Assembly: GCA_025267735.1 (NCBI GenBank)
Contig: CM046297.1
Location: 32,576,011 to 32,640,010 of the forward strand
Reading direction: 5' to 3'
Source: Mactra quadrangularis
Lineage: Eukaryota > Mollusca > Bivalvia > Venerida > Mactridae
Length of the DNA: 64,000 nucleotides
Below the pieces are notes generated by a model that was not told where the DNA came from, did not search any database, and was given only the letters and a program-made list of their open reading frames with translations. Numbering within the stretch: position 1 is the first letter of the stretch; the number at the start of each line of letters is the position of its first letter. Below, one piece after another: positions 37,030 to 50,100 of this stretch. The position numbers were made by a program, and so were the translations under genes.

Positions 37030-37715
37030 TTCAACAAGAGCTGTCAGTAGAGACAGCATGCTCAACTAATCAGGGTGCTTGAGTAAACAAAATTATAATA
37101 AGTAAACAAACGTTCATGAGTAACAAGGGGGAGTAATTTTGTATCAAATGTGTGAAAGAGTGGGTGATGATAAGGAACATATATTTGAAGTTTAAAGTAA
37201 ATACATTAGGAAATTAGGAAGTTATGGTAAAAATAATAGTTTTCAAAGAAAATTTTAAGTTCAAGGGGAGACAATTCTCAAAAAATATTTGGAGTTGTGA
37301 ACCTTGTCACATGAGATATGGTTGAAATTAAGGAACATATATTTAAAGTTTGAAGTTGATACCTTAAGAAATAAAGAAGCTAATATAAAGTTTTAAAAGA
37401 ATTTTTTTATTCAAGGGGAAACGTTTCTCAAAAAAATTAATTTTGGAGTTATGAACCTTGTCACATGAGACGTGGTTGATAATGAGGAACATATATTTAA
37501 AGTTTGAAGTTGATACCTAAAGAATAAAAATGTTATAGTAAAAAAAATTTTACTGCACAAAAACTACAATCAGAAACACCGATGCCGACACTAGGGCCAG
37601 AAGGAGAGCTCTCCATTTACTGATGCCGACACTAGGGCGAGTAGGAGAGCTCTCCATTTACTGATGCCGACACTAGGGCGAGTAGGAGAGCTCTCCATTT
37701 ACTTTGTAAAGTTGA
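37030..37715 (+). repeat. Composite repeat bounded by GAGCTGTC / GAGAGCTCTCC motifs
   Basis: It starts CAAGAGCTGTCAGTAGAGAC. Three diverged internal units follow (GGAACATATATTTxAAGTTT, near 37170, 37332 and 37488, with CCTTGTCACATGAGA between), then a terminal tandem of GATGCCGACACTAGGGCGAG. Confidence 0.6.
37581..37703 (+). repeat. 3 x 41-bp tandem repeat
   Basis: Units start at 37581, 37622 and 37663 (GATGCCGACACTAGGG...GGAGAGCTCTCCATTTACT). Units 2 and 3 are identical; unit 1 has two substitutions. Confidence 0.9.
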
Positions 37716-38264
37716 GCTAAAAACTAAATGCATATTTTAATAGTCAATCAAAAGATTAACCCCTAATATTCAAGTGGTCAGTGTAAAGTAAACAGAATTA
37801 CAAATTAAATAGATTATGAAAACTACAACTAGGGACCACTGTTATACAAAGGGCCAGTTTATAAAAAATGTAACTTCAATGTTAGGACCACTGATATATA
37901 AAGGGTCAGTTTAAACAGAATTATAAATTCAAAACCATATATGTAGTTAAACATTTAACACTATACAGGGAATGACATCTAAATAGCATAAGAGAAATGC
38001 ACCTTTATAAAAAGAAAAAAATCACTATAATTATTTGTGTATGTAGTAAGTAGATATATAAAACCAGAGCAAAGAAAGGGTCATTACAAGCATGAAGGCC
38101 CTGAGGACAGTAGGCCCTGACTGCTAACCTGAGACCTTTGCAATATAACTTTGAGAGACCCACCTGGTACAAAATTTGAGTCAAGAGGTATAATGTGCTT
38201 AAGAATGACCCCTAATGTTTGTCAAATATGAAATCATGAGTAAAAACTGTTCATTATAAGTAAT

Positions 38265-38450
38265 AAGAATACATATTTATAGTAACACATGTCTTTTTAT
38301 AGAAACATAAGCCTATTTATAGTAAATTAAATCTATAGTAAGCATGCTTATTATAGTAACACATGTCTATTTAAAATAACCTATGCCTATTCATAGTAAC
38401 ATATGTATTATAACAATAACATATGTCTATTTATAGTAACACAATTAAAT
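38265..38450 (+). repeat. Minisatellite, second TCTATTTATAGTAACACATG array
   Basis: About eight units (TTTATAGTAACACATGTCT, TATTCATAGTAACATATG). Same unit as 34680-34880. Confidence 0.75.
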
Positions 38451-39246
38451 AATTGAATTTGCAATCTTGGACAATTTTCAATATAATTACTTGAGATAAT
38501 AGGCTGTTCACTTCAAAATCAAAGAGACAGGGAATATTCAATTCCAGTAAGATTGAATTTAATCACTTAGCAAGAGAACAGACTTTATATAGTTTTTAAT
38601 CTTCCCTCTCAAGTTTTCTAAGCAGAGTAAATCTGTGACTATCAAATAAATAAACACTGAGTCTATAACAGAGGTCAAGTATGAATATCAAAGAGAATTG
38701 TCCAGTCATACCATTAAATTTTCTTGTGGTACTAACTTGATTTTATATAGTAATGTATAAAGGGTTTAGACAGTTTTTTCCCAAACCATGTAAATGACTA
38801 GAAATAAATTCTTTAACCCTCATACTATGCAAAATTACAATACAGCAATTTTATGGATGAAAAACAGAATTTTCAAAATCCTGAAATTGTGTGATTTTCA
38901 TTATTTCAGCGACTTTTACATAAAAATCTGCACTCAGGTCCCTAAAATTTTGAACTATAGAATCAATCCTGAAAGTTTTCACTCATGTAATTAAACAGTC
39001 TTTGTCTACAGAACTTGAGTTAATGTAAACACAACCACAAAAAAAGTAACATACTAACAGTCATAATGCTGAATAATCACAAAACTGTCCAAAAAAAATA
39101 TAAATTTGTACAAAAAACAGACTTAAGTGGCTTGTATAGGACCTAAGTTCACTCAAGTTAATCATTAATACCCTAAAACTGACTGTCACACAATAAAAAG
39201 GGGTAAACCTTTGACCGTTAGTCATCACCATAAATATTGACCAATC

Positions 39247-39252
39247 TTTATT
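39247..39252 (-). terminator. Candidate poly(A) signal for the ROCO gene
   Basis: AATAAA (minus), about 690 nt past the stop codon; the nearest canonical hexamer seen. Confidence 0.3.
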
Positions 39253-39449
39253 ACATACAAAAAGGGCAAAATTATCCATTGGCCCAATTATATGAATACA
39301 AAATTGATTTCCACTAGCCCCGAGCTTCAGGCTAGTTGGTTAAGGCAATGACTGCTGACCCCTGATTTAGTATAAGGATTGCAATCATGTAGGAAAGTCA
39401 AGCCCTAATACTGATGATATACTGATTGTAACAAATACCTGATACCGTG

Positions 39450-39925
39450 GCAACATAATACTAGATCTAATTAATGACCTCAGTTACCATGGCTACAATA
39501 CATACAATCTAATAAAATAACTCAAGAACACAAGTTTTTGGGGTTAATTCACCCAATATAAAAAAGTAATTTTACATATTTTTGTAGAAAAACAAAGAAC
39601 AAAAAATAATACTATTGCTCTTAGTACACATATGTTTACTATTACGAAAACAGGGTGGAAAATATACAAACTTCAAGTTCCTATCACAGTCTTTGGTCAA
39701 CTTGACATTAGTTATGGCAACAAAAATACTTTCTTATTTTTTACTGCAATGGTAATAAGAATGACCTAATTTCTGACCTTAGTTTCAATGGTAACAACAT
39801 GCACGATCTTATTATTGACCTCAATTCCAATGGCAACAGAATGATCTAATTTCTGACCAAAGTTGCCAATGTAACAAAATGCATGATCTATATTTTGACC
39901 ACTGTTGCCATGGCAATGTTAACAA
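39450..39925. repeat. Diverged repeats carrying RFX X-box-like palindromes
   Basis: Several loosely repeated segments have the form GACCTxAGTTxCCATGGxxAC. GTTACCATGGCTAC (39483-39496) and GTTGCCATGGCAAT (39904-39917) fit the imperfect palindrome bound by RFX factors. They lie in the probable 3'UTR. Confidence 0.45.
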
Positions 39926-39936
39926 CAACATCAACA

Positions 39937-41170
39937 TTACGAGATCTGATCAACAACGTTCTTAATAATTTCCCAGTTCACTTCAACTGATTGATTTTCC
40001 TGTATGGCCTTCACTAGTGTTTCAATATTTGCTAAACAGCCACAATGATTTTTCCACTTGAGAAGGGTTTGATAGATCTGCATGGCCGTGCGATCTTTAT
40101 AGTCCATTTTACACTGTTGAATAGACACATGGGAAATTCCAAGTTCAATGGCTACAAATTCCCAATTAAAACCGAGACACTGAGAAATTCGACTTAAATC
40201 CTTTTGGGTAACCTCCCTTTTTCTTATCACCATTGGGACACCTTCTAACCAATTGTGTTGAGTTGTCTGCCCATCATGTAAATCTACGTAATCTGGATAC
40301 CACTGACTCAGAATGATGTCAGCATAAACAACATGAAGATTAGCATGAGCGTAACATGGAAGTTTTTCTTGCTTCAGTAATTCCTTACAATTAAGAAGTG
40401 AGTCAGTAGTTTTTTCAGGGTCATCACACTCTACGCATACAGAAAAAGGTGTACTTTGTTGGTACCGACACAACTCTCTTTCCAGTTGGTTTGTTAAAAA
40501 CCGGCGTAATTTGTCACATAACGCAGGTTTCACTTTTTCCTTGACCATATTTATAACCTGAACTTTCATCATGGAGTGTTCCGTTTTGAAAACGAAACAA
40601 TGACAAGGGTCAAGTTTAAATATCCCAATATTACAATAAATATGAACCTCACCTCCCGGGCTGAAGAGCGCATATCTCGATAGACACGCCCCAAGCATTC
40701 TCTGAAAGATCATTGGTGGGACAAAACCTTCATCAAATACAAAACAAAGATAAGGTGTAGACAGTTTAGACCCATGATATGGTTGAAACACATTCTGAAT
40801 ACAAGACTCTTGTTGTGAGTTACGCAATAAACTCGGCACAAGGTAGAAATCAATGGTAACGTTGGTGCCGTCTTCTGGTACAATCTTTGGTCTAGCAATA
40901 ATATCAAGTTTCTCCATATACGAGAGTAAAATGTCTTTGTTTTCAGTAAGTCCCGCCTCTTTCCATATCTCAAAAATTAAATCATCCTTTAGTACTGCCT
41001 TCTCTTGTAACTCCGCCCACAATGGTCTCAATCTTGAATGTAATTTACAGAACTTTTTACATGTGATTAATGATTTGAATGCATCTATTATCCATTGAGG
41101 ATCTAACACAACCTTGTCTGAGAGTTCATCATCCTCGTAGTAAATAAGGGAACCAATTGCATGCTGGTAC
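39937..41170 (-). CDS. ROCO gene coding exon 8: COR and death domain
   Basis: Residues 786-1196. YQHAIGSLIYYEDDELSDK and LDPQWIIDAF are the conserved COR start, FYLVPSLL the second COR landmark. The last 92 residues (FNWEFVAIELGIS, LLKWKNHCG) form a death-domain fold. Stop at 39937. Confidence 0.93.
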
Positions 41171-44100
41171 CTGTAACAAAAATAGTAAACACATGTACAA
41201 GATTAGGTTAAAAATCAAATTTCAAAAAGTCAACACAACTGTACTCAGCCTTACAATTTAATATTTAATTTTGAATCATTAACTAGATTTGCTCTTAAAC
41301 TGAATTTGCTGATAATGGAAGAGTTGATATATGAAAACATATAATGTACAGTTTTATCTCAATAATCCAAAGTCTGAACTAAAGAATATCGTATCATAGA
41401 TTTTCTGAAACTATTGCTCAGTCCCAAACATTTTGCTATATTAAGTATAATAAAGAAGCCTGTTTTATTCTGAATGGTTTATCCGATAACTAAGGATTAA
41501 ATGAACATAAATTTTTGTGCCTACAAAAAATGAAAATTATTGATTTTCATAACCATTACCCATTGATGGTAAATCTGAAGGAAAAATATTATGGAATCTG
41601 ATGTATCATCTGAGAAATTATTTGAAACCCACTTCTAACAGAAATATTATCCTAATTATTTTTTTCAATCCTAAGGAAATATTATCACAGTACCTTAGAA
41701 ATAGGAGAATTTCTTCCGATTCAGAAATCTTGACTTCATTTTCTTGATTAGCTTGTAATATATCATCTACAGAGACAAACTTGATATCACAACTTCGTAG
41801 TTTACTTAATGATCTGAAATAATTTACACACTAATATCTTAAAATGGGTATACTATAACAGGAGTTTCCCTAGGCAGGTTAAATTCTGGGTTGTTAAACG
41901 TTGTAGAACCACTTTAGAAGATGAAGCTAGGTCTGGACGTCCCAGTTGATGCCACCAACGAAGAAATGTATAATAAAGCCAGAGACCTGGTATACTCAGA
42001 TATGCCAAGTAAGGTGGCAGAAATTGCACAGTCATAAGGCATTTCACACGGTACCGTTTCAACAATCTTGCATGATTGTTTAGCGATGCGCAAGCTTACA
42101 GTTTGTTGGGTCCCAAAATACCTTAGCAATGAGCAAATCCTCCCTAATCATCAGACTCCTAGCCACTTCTTCCTTTTTCCAAATTTGAAAATGGATATAT
42201 GAGGACGTCATTTCTGGTCTGACAAAGAAGTTGTGGCGGCAGTTGAGGAGTGGTTCCATGGAAAGGACCCTTACTTCTGCATTTCAGGGCTGTTGGCACT
42301 TGAACACCATAGGTCCAAGTGCATAGCCCTAGAGAAAAATTACATTAAAAAAAAAGAGGTAGATCACGACAGGAAATAGGTTAGGCTGGTTATTTATTGA
42401 CTTGCCTAATTTTGGGACGCGATTTTTCTTTCATTTAGTGTTTTACAAATTACAATGCGTTTCCATCACGGGGAAATCACACAAAAATCTCGCCAAATTC
42501 GGGTCCAAAATGATCCCTGCAAGGCTTTAGAAACAGACTGACCATTGACACACCACATAAACTTATAATGGTGAAACTTGACCCTCACAGTAGGGACACT
42601 TTTAGTTTTAAATCATAGAAATAACCAAACATAAGTTAATTTATAAACTGAATTTAAAAAGCTTAAAACAGTTGTTATGATAAATATGCTTATGAAATTA
42701 AACTAGTTCACTTTTAAAGTGCATTATCAATTATGTTTCTTTTTCAACCACAGATATTTAGTTCAAAATTTAGTCAATTGGACTCGCCCGTTTAATTTGG
42801 GACACATGAATTGATAGCTCAGCGAGTCCTGGGAGCCAAAATAATAAAACTGTAAGAAAATCACTGACCATTGACTAATTTTAACTCATCAAGTTTTATG
42901 ACAAACATTAACAAACTAGTTACATCACTTCCTATAGACAAACTTACCTTTCAAGAGGCAGCCATCTTGCAGGAATTTCTTGATTCCAATGTTTCTGTCG
43001 CTTAGCAACATCAACTACAGCTTTCTTTAGTGGTTCAAACTCTGAGTCAGACAGCTTATTATCAATAGCGAACTGTTCCGGTTGAATGTGGTCAGCAACA
43101 GGTGAATTTTCGACTAATTTTCTAAAATCGTCGAAAAACTTCTCCGCATAAGCTTCTTTTTCATGTTCTTCACACGGCATCTCATTCCTATGGGTACCCA
43201 CAAGTATCACGGCAGGTTCTCCTTGAACATCACCACAAAATGTATGAATTGAACGTAACCAGAAATCACCATAATCCTTAACCAAGCGACCTTGTAAATC
43301 ATTACATTCAAATGGATATTCCTCGTCCTCAACAAACTGGTCGAGACCTTTGGATAGATCCAACACGAGTAAATACACAGCTCTTGGACTTAGGAATACT
43401 TGATGGGTGGCGTAAAATATGAACTGACCAGCAAAATCCCACATTGATATAAATCCTAGACGATCATTTTTCAAATCTGATTTTGACTCGTGACGTCTTC
43501 GCCCAAAAGTTGTCTCTATCATTTTTAGTGTACCTTCAGAAAATTTGTACCGAGCTATGTCATTATTGTCTGTATCGATTTCATAACTTAAAACCATCTT
43601 GTCACCATTGGCGTCTGGAGAATCGTTTGGTAACATACTGACGTCTTTCAACGATGAAGAATCAAGGTTGGTCAACGAAGCAGATGAACTGTTGTGATTA
43701 GACAAATCATTGGAACTACTTATATGTAAAATTGGGTCAATCGGTGAGCCGACACGTTTAAAATCTTCAATAACAGAGGATCTGTCTTCATCTGGGTCTG
43801 GAGATTCTAAAAGTCTAAGTAACCTGAAAAGAGACAAAGTTACATGATAAATTGTTTGTATTATAGATTTTATGTCATTTATTATTAGAGAAAATTTCAG
43901 CAAGGTCTTCATTCTATGTTTTTCTTTTTAAAAGTAATGATTTTTTTATTTCTGTGGTCTACAAAATTTTGTTAAGTTATCAATGAATTACCAGTTTTAT
44001 ATAATTTACTATGTCATTAAAAGCTGATGGAAAAAAACATGAAAGTGTCTTTCAATATTATAATATACATTTATACAACAAATAATTTATTAGTGCAATG

Positions 44101-47100
44101 AAATGATCAATTAATGTAATGTTTTCAACAATTTTATTGTTCTATGTAAGATATTTTCACTGATGTAATTTCTGTCACTAGACAAATCACACCAGGGCCT
44201 CAGAATCAATAGATCACTTCCTTGATCCAAAGATTGGTAAAGATTGGTGAACCAAGGTACAGCTGTTTAGATAAGCAGTTGTCCATGAGTGAACCAACAC
44301 ACAGATGGACAACACTATAACATAACACTGCATGTTGTACAAATGGGTGTATGAAACAAGTCACAATGTACAGATTTTGTGTGCCCACATTGACACAAAT
44401 GAATATATAGTAATAGTATGTAGTACATACTATGTACAAGCTGTGACTTATGTTTAGAAGTAAGATCTTAAGTCTGATAAATCTTATATCTTACCTGAGT
44501 CTGTGTGTTTCATCATCATCCAAATAAGCTGACCCTGGTCTATTTTTAGTCCAGTGTCCAGTTTTGATATTAAATTGACACTGTCTAACATGGATTTCAA
44601 TACCATTTGTACTTCCCACCTGTGTGAATGGTTTGCCCATCAGTCTTTCAGTCAATGTTGTTTTACCAGCTCCATGATGACCAATAACCATCAGCCTTTA
44701 ATGAGAAAAATAAAGATTTCATAAATCAAACCACTATGAAAACTAGTGGGCATCTGGTTGTCTGGGACAATCACTTTTGAGTTTGGACAACCAGAAATTT
44801 CTTTTGAGAAACCAACAATGTACAAATAAGATATAGTGCTAGCTGCTTAAATAACCTGTTTGGACAACCACTTTAGTATCTTAATTACATAGACTGAAAC
44901 CAATATCACTTTTTTGTTCATTTTTATTTATTATTTCTGCTGTATATGAACACTTTGTTAAATATTTACCAAATAGCATTGAACCATCTGACATAATTAA
45001 TATTGATTAAAACTAAGATTATATTCAGTCAGAAATGAAATTCAAATCATGATAAACAGTAACATGTACTCAGAACTGACATATACTGTCAAACAGTATT
45101 TCTTGATAGAAAAAAGCTATTACTGACAGATTAATGACCAATAGAAAATTAAGAGCAAGAAAGTTCACAAAATCTTTAACCAGCTAGAAGAATCAGCCCT
45201 TGAGGATGTCCTTACATTTTAACTCACTTATTTTAGAGGGTAGAAATCTATAAATTGCATAAAGCTCACATTGTAATTACCTCTACATAATTATGATATA
45301 TTGATTTTTCTCTGCATATAATTCTTGAATATCATGACTTAGTAACAAATTTGGCTAAAACAAGTATAAGCGCTACATTGGTGTTTCATTTTATGTAACC
45401 AATCTTCCACAAATATATACAAAATTTAATTCACACACTTGATAATGATTTCTTGATAAAGTTCTGCTAAAATAAATATTAGCTCTACATTGGTGTTCAC
45501 ATAACGTAATCAATTATACTCAACAATAATAAATCATACTCAAAACTTTACAAACAACACTTATGCAAATTTTAAACAATACAACATAAATGTTACAACA
45601 CAAACAACAACAACAACAACAAAAAGACAAAAACAACCACAATGACAACAACAACAACAATCAATCAAAGTTCATACTGCAAAAATTAATATAACTATCT
45701 AATATATCTTTTCTGAATCTATTTTCCATTGATATCAATTTTACTTGAACTTGTGACCCACTCTCAGTGAGAGGTAGAAGAAGAGTCAAACCAGTAAATT
45801 AGGAATGGTGATAGAATGTTATATTCACAAACATATGTTCAGCACATTTTCAATTTTCAAACCAATTTATGTAAAGGCGTATATCAAGAGACATTAAAGC
45901 ATAACTGATGCAGATATTAAACTAGAATAACAAGAACGGCTAAGCAGAAGAGTTCATGTCATTAAGACTTTTTTATTTCCATTTAACAGGTACACATCTT
46001 TTTATTGTTCAACTGACATTTACATTACATATATAAAAATTATGTTAAGTGTATTATGTTAAAAACCAATCATGCAGACCTAAATTGTAACAGTAATTAT
46101 AAGAAATGCCTTAAATTTACTGATTTTAATATAAATATTCAGTTTCGTACAGCAGCATTCCTAAGCAAATTAGAAAACAAAAACTATTGAACAATCACAA
46201 AGATTTAGGAAAATTAAGACAATTACAGAATAAAACAGAACAATTCATTTATTTCATCAAAGTTCACACAAATAAAGTGTAGACAAATGAATAATACAAT
46301 ACAATGGACCTTTCCATGACTTCACCTATTAGCATATATTTAATAATGGTAGTTACATTTTGTCCCACAAACAAGATGTTAACAAAAGAGCACATGCTTA
46401 TATTTGTGGGTAAATGTATTATTATTCAAATAAAAAGGTCACACACAAAATGGTCAATTATTAATACAAGGATTTTTCCTGCTTATGTGATGAGTGACAG
46501 CGTGCACATAATATCATCGAATTCTTTCATTTTAGATAAAATCATGCAGCAGACATATAAGGGTTGACATTAGCATACACAAGAGACAATATAAGTCATA
46601 CAATCATAACATGGCAGCAGTAAATCAGCCAGTATACAAAACAAAAAAAGCTGTAAATAGTTTTATAACCAAACTATTTTTTCTTACCTCAAATTACAAG
46701 CACACTTTAAAATAAAAACAAACACATGCCAAGTAAAATACATTACATTTTTACACTCAAATACTAAACAGTTTTTTTTTAAGAAGGGGATTCAGAGGGA
46801 AAATCAACACTTCAATGATACAGGATATAAATACTATATAGAGGATGATACTCATACAGTGGAGGGTTATATTTTCACTATATTTGTGGTAGATAATGAT
46901 TCAATGTATCAATAACTGTCTTTCAAAACCTACTTAAGCCTCAGACTAGCCAATATTTTATTCAGGCTAGAGGAAATTACTTATTTTATATAGTTAAACT
47001 AGTTAATAATTTGGCTCATTACTTAATACAATATAACCTCTACAGAGTGGCCATCTACAGAAAAATCCACTGCACAACAATTTTCCCCAAGGCATAAATA

Positions 47101-50100
47101 ATTTTAATTGAATCTAACCTCTGCAGAGCAACAACCTCTGAATAACAACATACTTTAGTCATTCCCAGTGGGTGTTATTCAAGAGAGATTTTATTGTAAC
47201 ATAATAAATTGGGCTAGTGCTGAAAACAATTCTATAAGCAAAGGCTGAATAATAATCACAGGGGTGAAATAATTTATGGATTTGAGCTAGATTATGAGAG
47301 GTACATTTAAAGGACAAATTTTCTCATACCTCATATGGCATCATTATGACATCATATGATTATTAACATTGGGTTGGTAGCCAATGGTAGTGCACCGGAA
47401 TTTCCAATCTTGTGTCTCAAAGGGGTGTTTGAATCCCATCCAGGGAGGTTATACCGTTCCATGAAAATTTGACAATTATGTCATATTTTCTCCATTAATA
47501 AGTTATATGGAGAAGTTTCCAGTCGTGTGGATAGATGCGATTGATGCCGTAAAATCACCAAAATGTGTTCACACAGCGTTAAACCCAGAATAAATAAATT
47601 AATTAACATCTGCATAGCTAATTTCTCATCCTTGCAACATTTAAGTTGCCCATTAAAAAGTTTGACTGCCATGGGAGATTGAGTGGGTGTTAATATTAGG
47701 GCCCTGATCCATTGCCTTGCAATCTGATTAAAACCCGATCTAAAGTTTTCCGCTCGCATTCTGGCTAATTTAGATCTGGCCATTTTTCAAACAAAGGTCA
47801 CTTCAGGTGACTTTTTCTCATCATAATATTAATGACGAAATTGTTATGATACATAACTTGTTTACATCGCCTACGTCACGAAATTTGAAATGAGCCACCC
47901 AATCGCAGACTGTGAATAATACCGCTGTTAAATTAGCATGCAAAACTTGGTCTAAAAATAGAAATTACGAAATCAAAATGTGATTAATAGTGTTTTCGTC
48001 TAGATGAAAGCTACGCATTGTTTGGTCGAAACAAAGTTCATCTCAACATGACCTTCCACGGAGAAAGTAGAGATCCTGTACGACAACGCTCTACAGGATA
48101 TCTGTTTACTGAGATTGATTGCCTTGTTAACAAGTTATAATCTGAAAAAAATTAACCTGAACAAGTGTTCTATCAGAGTGGTCAATGACAATATTATTAT
48201 CTAAACCAAAAAGAAAGATATTGAAAGTAATTTTCACTCTGATTCTGTTGAAGATGACAATAAAAAATTCTAAGGTAGGTTCTGCAATTATCTGACCTGT
48301 TAAATTTACTTATGAATAAATCCCTGTTCTTTGTTAACGGAGGTATAACAAACAGACTAGCATAATTATATTGTTGAACAGCATTAAACTGGCACTCAAT
48401 TAATTTCCATTTGAAATCATAACAAGTTCCTGTATACTCATCACTTATATTAAATGATTTAGATAATTTGTTTTAAGGGATATACAGGCAAATGACTGTG
48501 CCAAAAGTATAGAACCAAGTTTAGTCTTTAAAACAGTATTAAGAATGTAAGAAATCACTTACTAATAACATTTGTCACTTATAACATTCAACTGAATGAA
48601 TTAAAACATGTGGCATACACATTGTTGAAAACAAAGTAGTATACTGAGGGAATCACCAAGCTATTTATAGATTTGTTATATGTTGTACTTGCTGAAATTA
48701 AACATTTTTCATTGGTCACTTCTTGTCTTTTCAACATTCTTAGGCGGTTATCTTTTTAATAGAATTATGCTAAAGTTGCACAATAACAATCTCTAGTATC
48801 TTCTCATCAGTAAATACATACTTTAACACTAATCTATTTTTAGCTAACCTGACCCATGTGGGTCTAGTTAGGAAACACCCCAAATATAAAGAGAAAATAT
48901 AGAAATATTTTGTCAAGTAATATATCAGTTTGTCTGTATCAATCACAATTATAAAAATATAATGCAGAACCAGGAAAATTGGAATCCCTTTAAACAATGT
49001 CATGGTTTACAAAGTGAGCGATGTACTAAAGCTCTAAATTTAGATCTATGTAAACTTCTGCATATGCAGTGAGCACAAGTTTAATACTTTTCAACTATAC
49101 AGATTACAAATATATATTTTTACAAGTTTATATCAGTCATTCTAAGCTAATAATAAAATCAATATAAAATAAATACAACTATTTCTATTATAAAATCATA
49201 CCATGCACACTAGATTCTACTTAAGTCAATATTTTGACAGACTTACAGTGCCATCCATAAGTCCTTTAGACAATTCCTGGGTAAATTTGAATATTCTAAA
49301 AGCAGGATATTGTACACAGACTTTTGGAGGAGACTGTATTTGATGATCATATGTTCATATAAATTAACTATACACACCTAATATCCCTAACATGTTCTTT
49401 GCCTTCTTTTAAAGCTTTAAAATACATCTCAATAGATTCCATGTCCATTTGCTGGATTTCTTCAGGCAGCGATGTCTCTTTTCTTGACAATGGGAACAAA
49501 ACCCGAACACATTCCTCCTGGGACGTCCAAAATCTTGTTTGCTGTTTGTAGTGATCCACTAATTCTAATATGCTTGAAAAATGAGGTAATTTAGGGTCGG
49601 CCCCTGTTGTGATCACTCCATTGCAATAGGCTGAAAAAAAACCATGGAATTGTTACCATGAAAAATGAGGTAATTTGGGGTCGGCCCCTGTTGTGATCAC
49701 TCCATTGCAATAGGCTGAAAAAAAACATGGAATTGTTACCATGAAAAATGAGGTAATTTAGGGTCAGCCCCTGTGGTGATCACTCCATTGCAATAGGCTG
49801 GAAACTTCAAGGTTTGAATTTTACTTTTTCACACAAGTCATCTCCATTTCATTGAAGAATTTTCAGTAGCACCTGCCCTGCTGCCCATTTCATAAATTAT
49901 ACCTAGGCTAGAAAATTTGATATCTAGTGGGGATACTTTAAAATATTCAGAGGTTAGGATAGTTGTACAAAGGTTAAACTATCAAAACTAAAACCTACAG
50001 GTCAAATCTATCAAATGTCATCTATATAAAAGGTAAAATCTATTAAAGATCAAATCTACCAAAGGTCAACTCTATAAAGGCCAAATCTATTAAAGGTCAA

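Larger units (their letters stand above)
31700..39240. other. Long gene-free AT-rich interval
   Basis: No coding exon with paired splice sites is visible on either strand. Contents: dispersed repeats (32390-32720, 37030-37715), a MITE (33451-33722), TATTTATAGTAACA minisatellites (34680-34880, 38265-38450) and a CCAAT-rich patch (36170-36300). Part may be a long 3'UTR of the ROCO gene. Confidence 0.5.
44700..49370. other. ROCO intron 4, AT-rich, no exon seen
   Basis: 4.7 kb with a (CAA)n microsatellite (45598-45662) and a dispersed repeat (47715-48130). Short frames here lack splice or family support. Confidence 0.55.
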
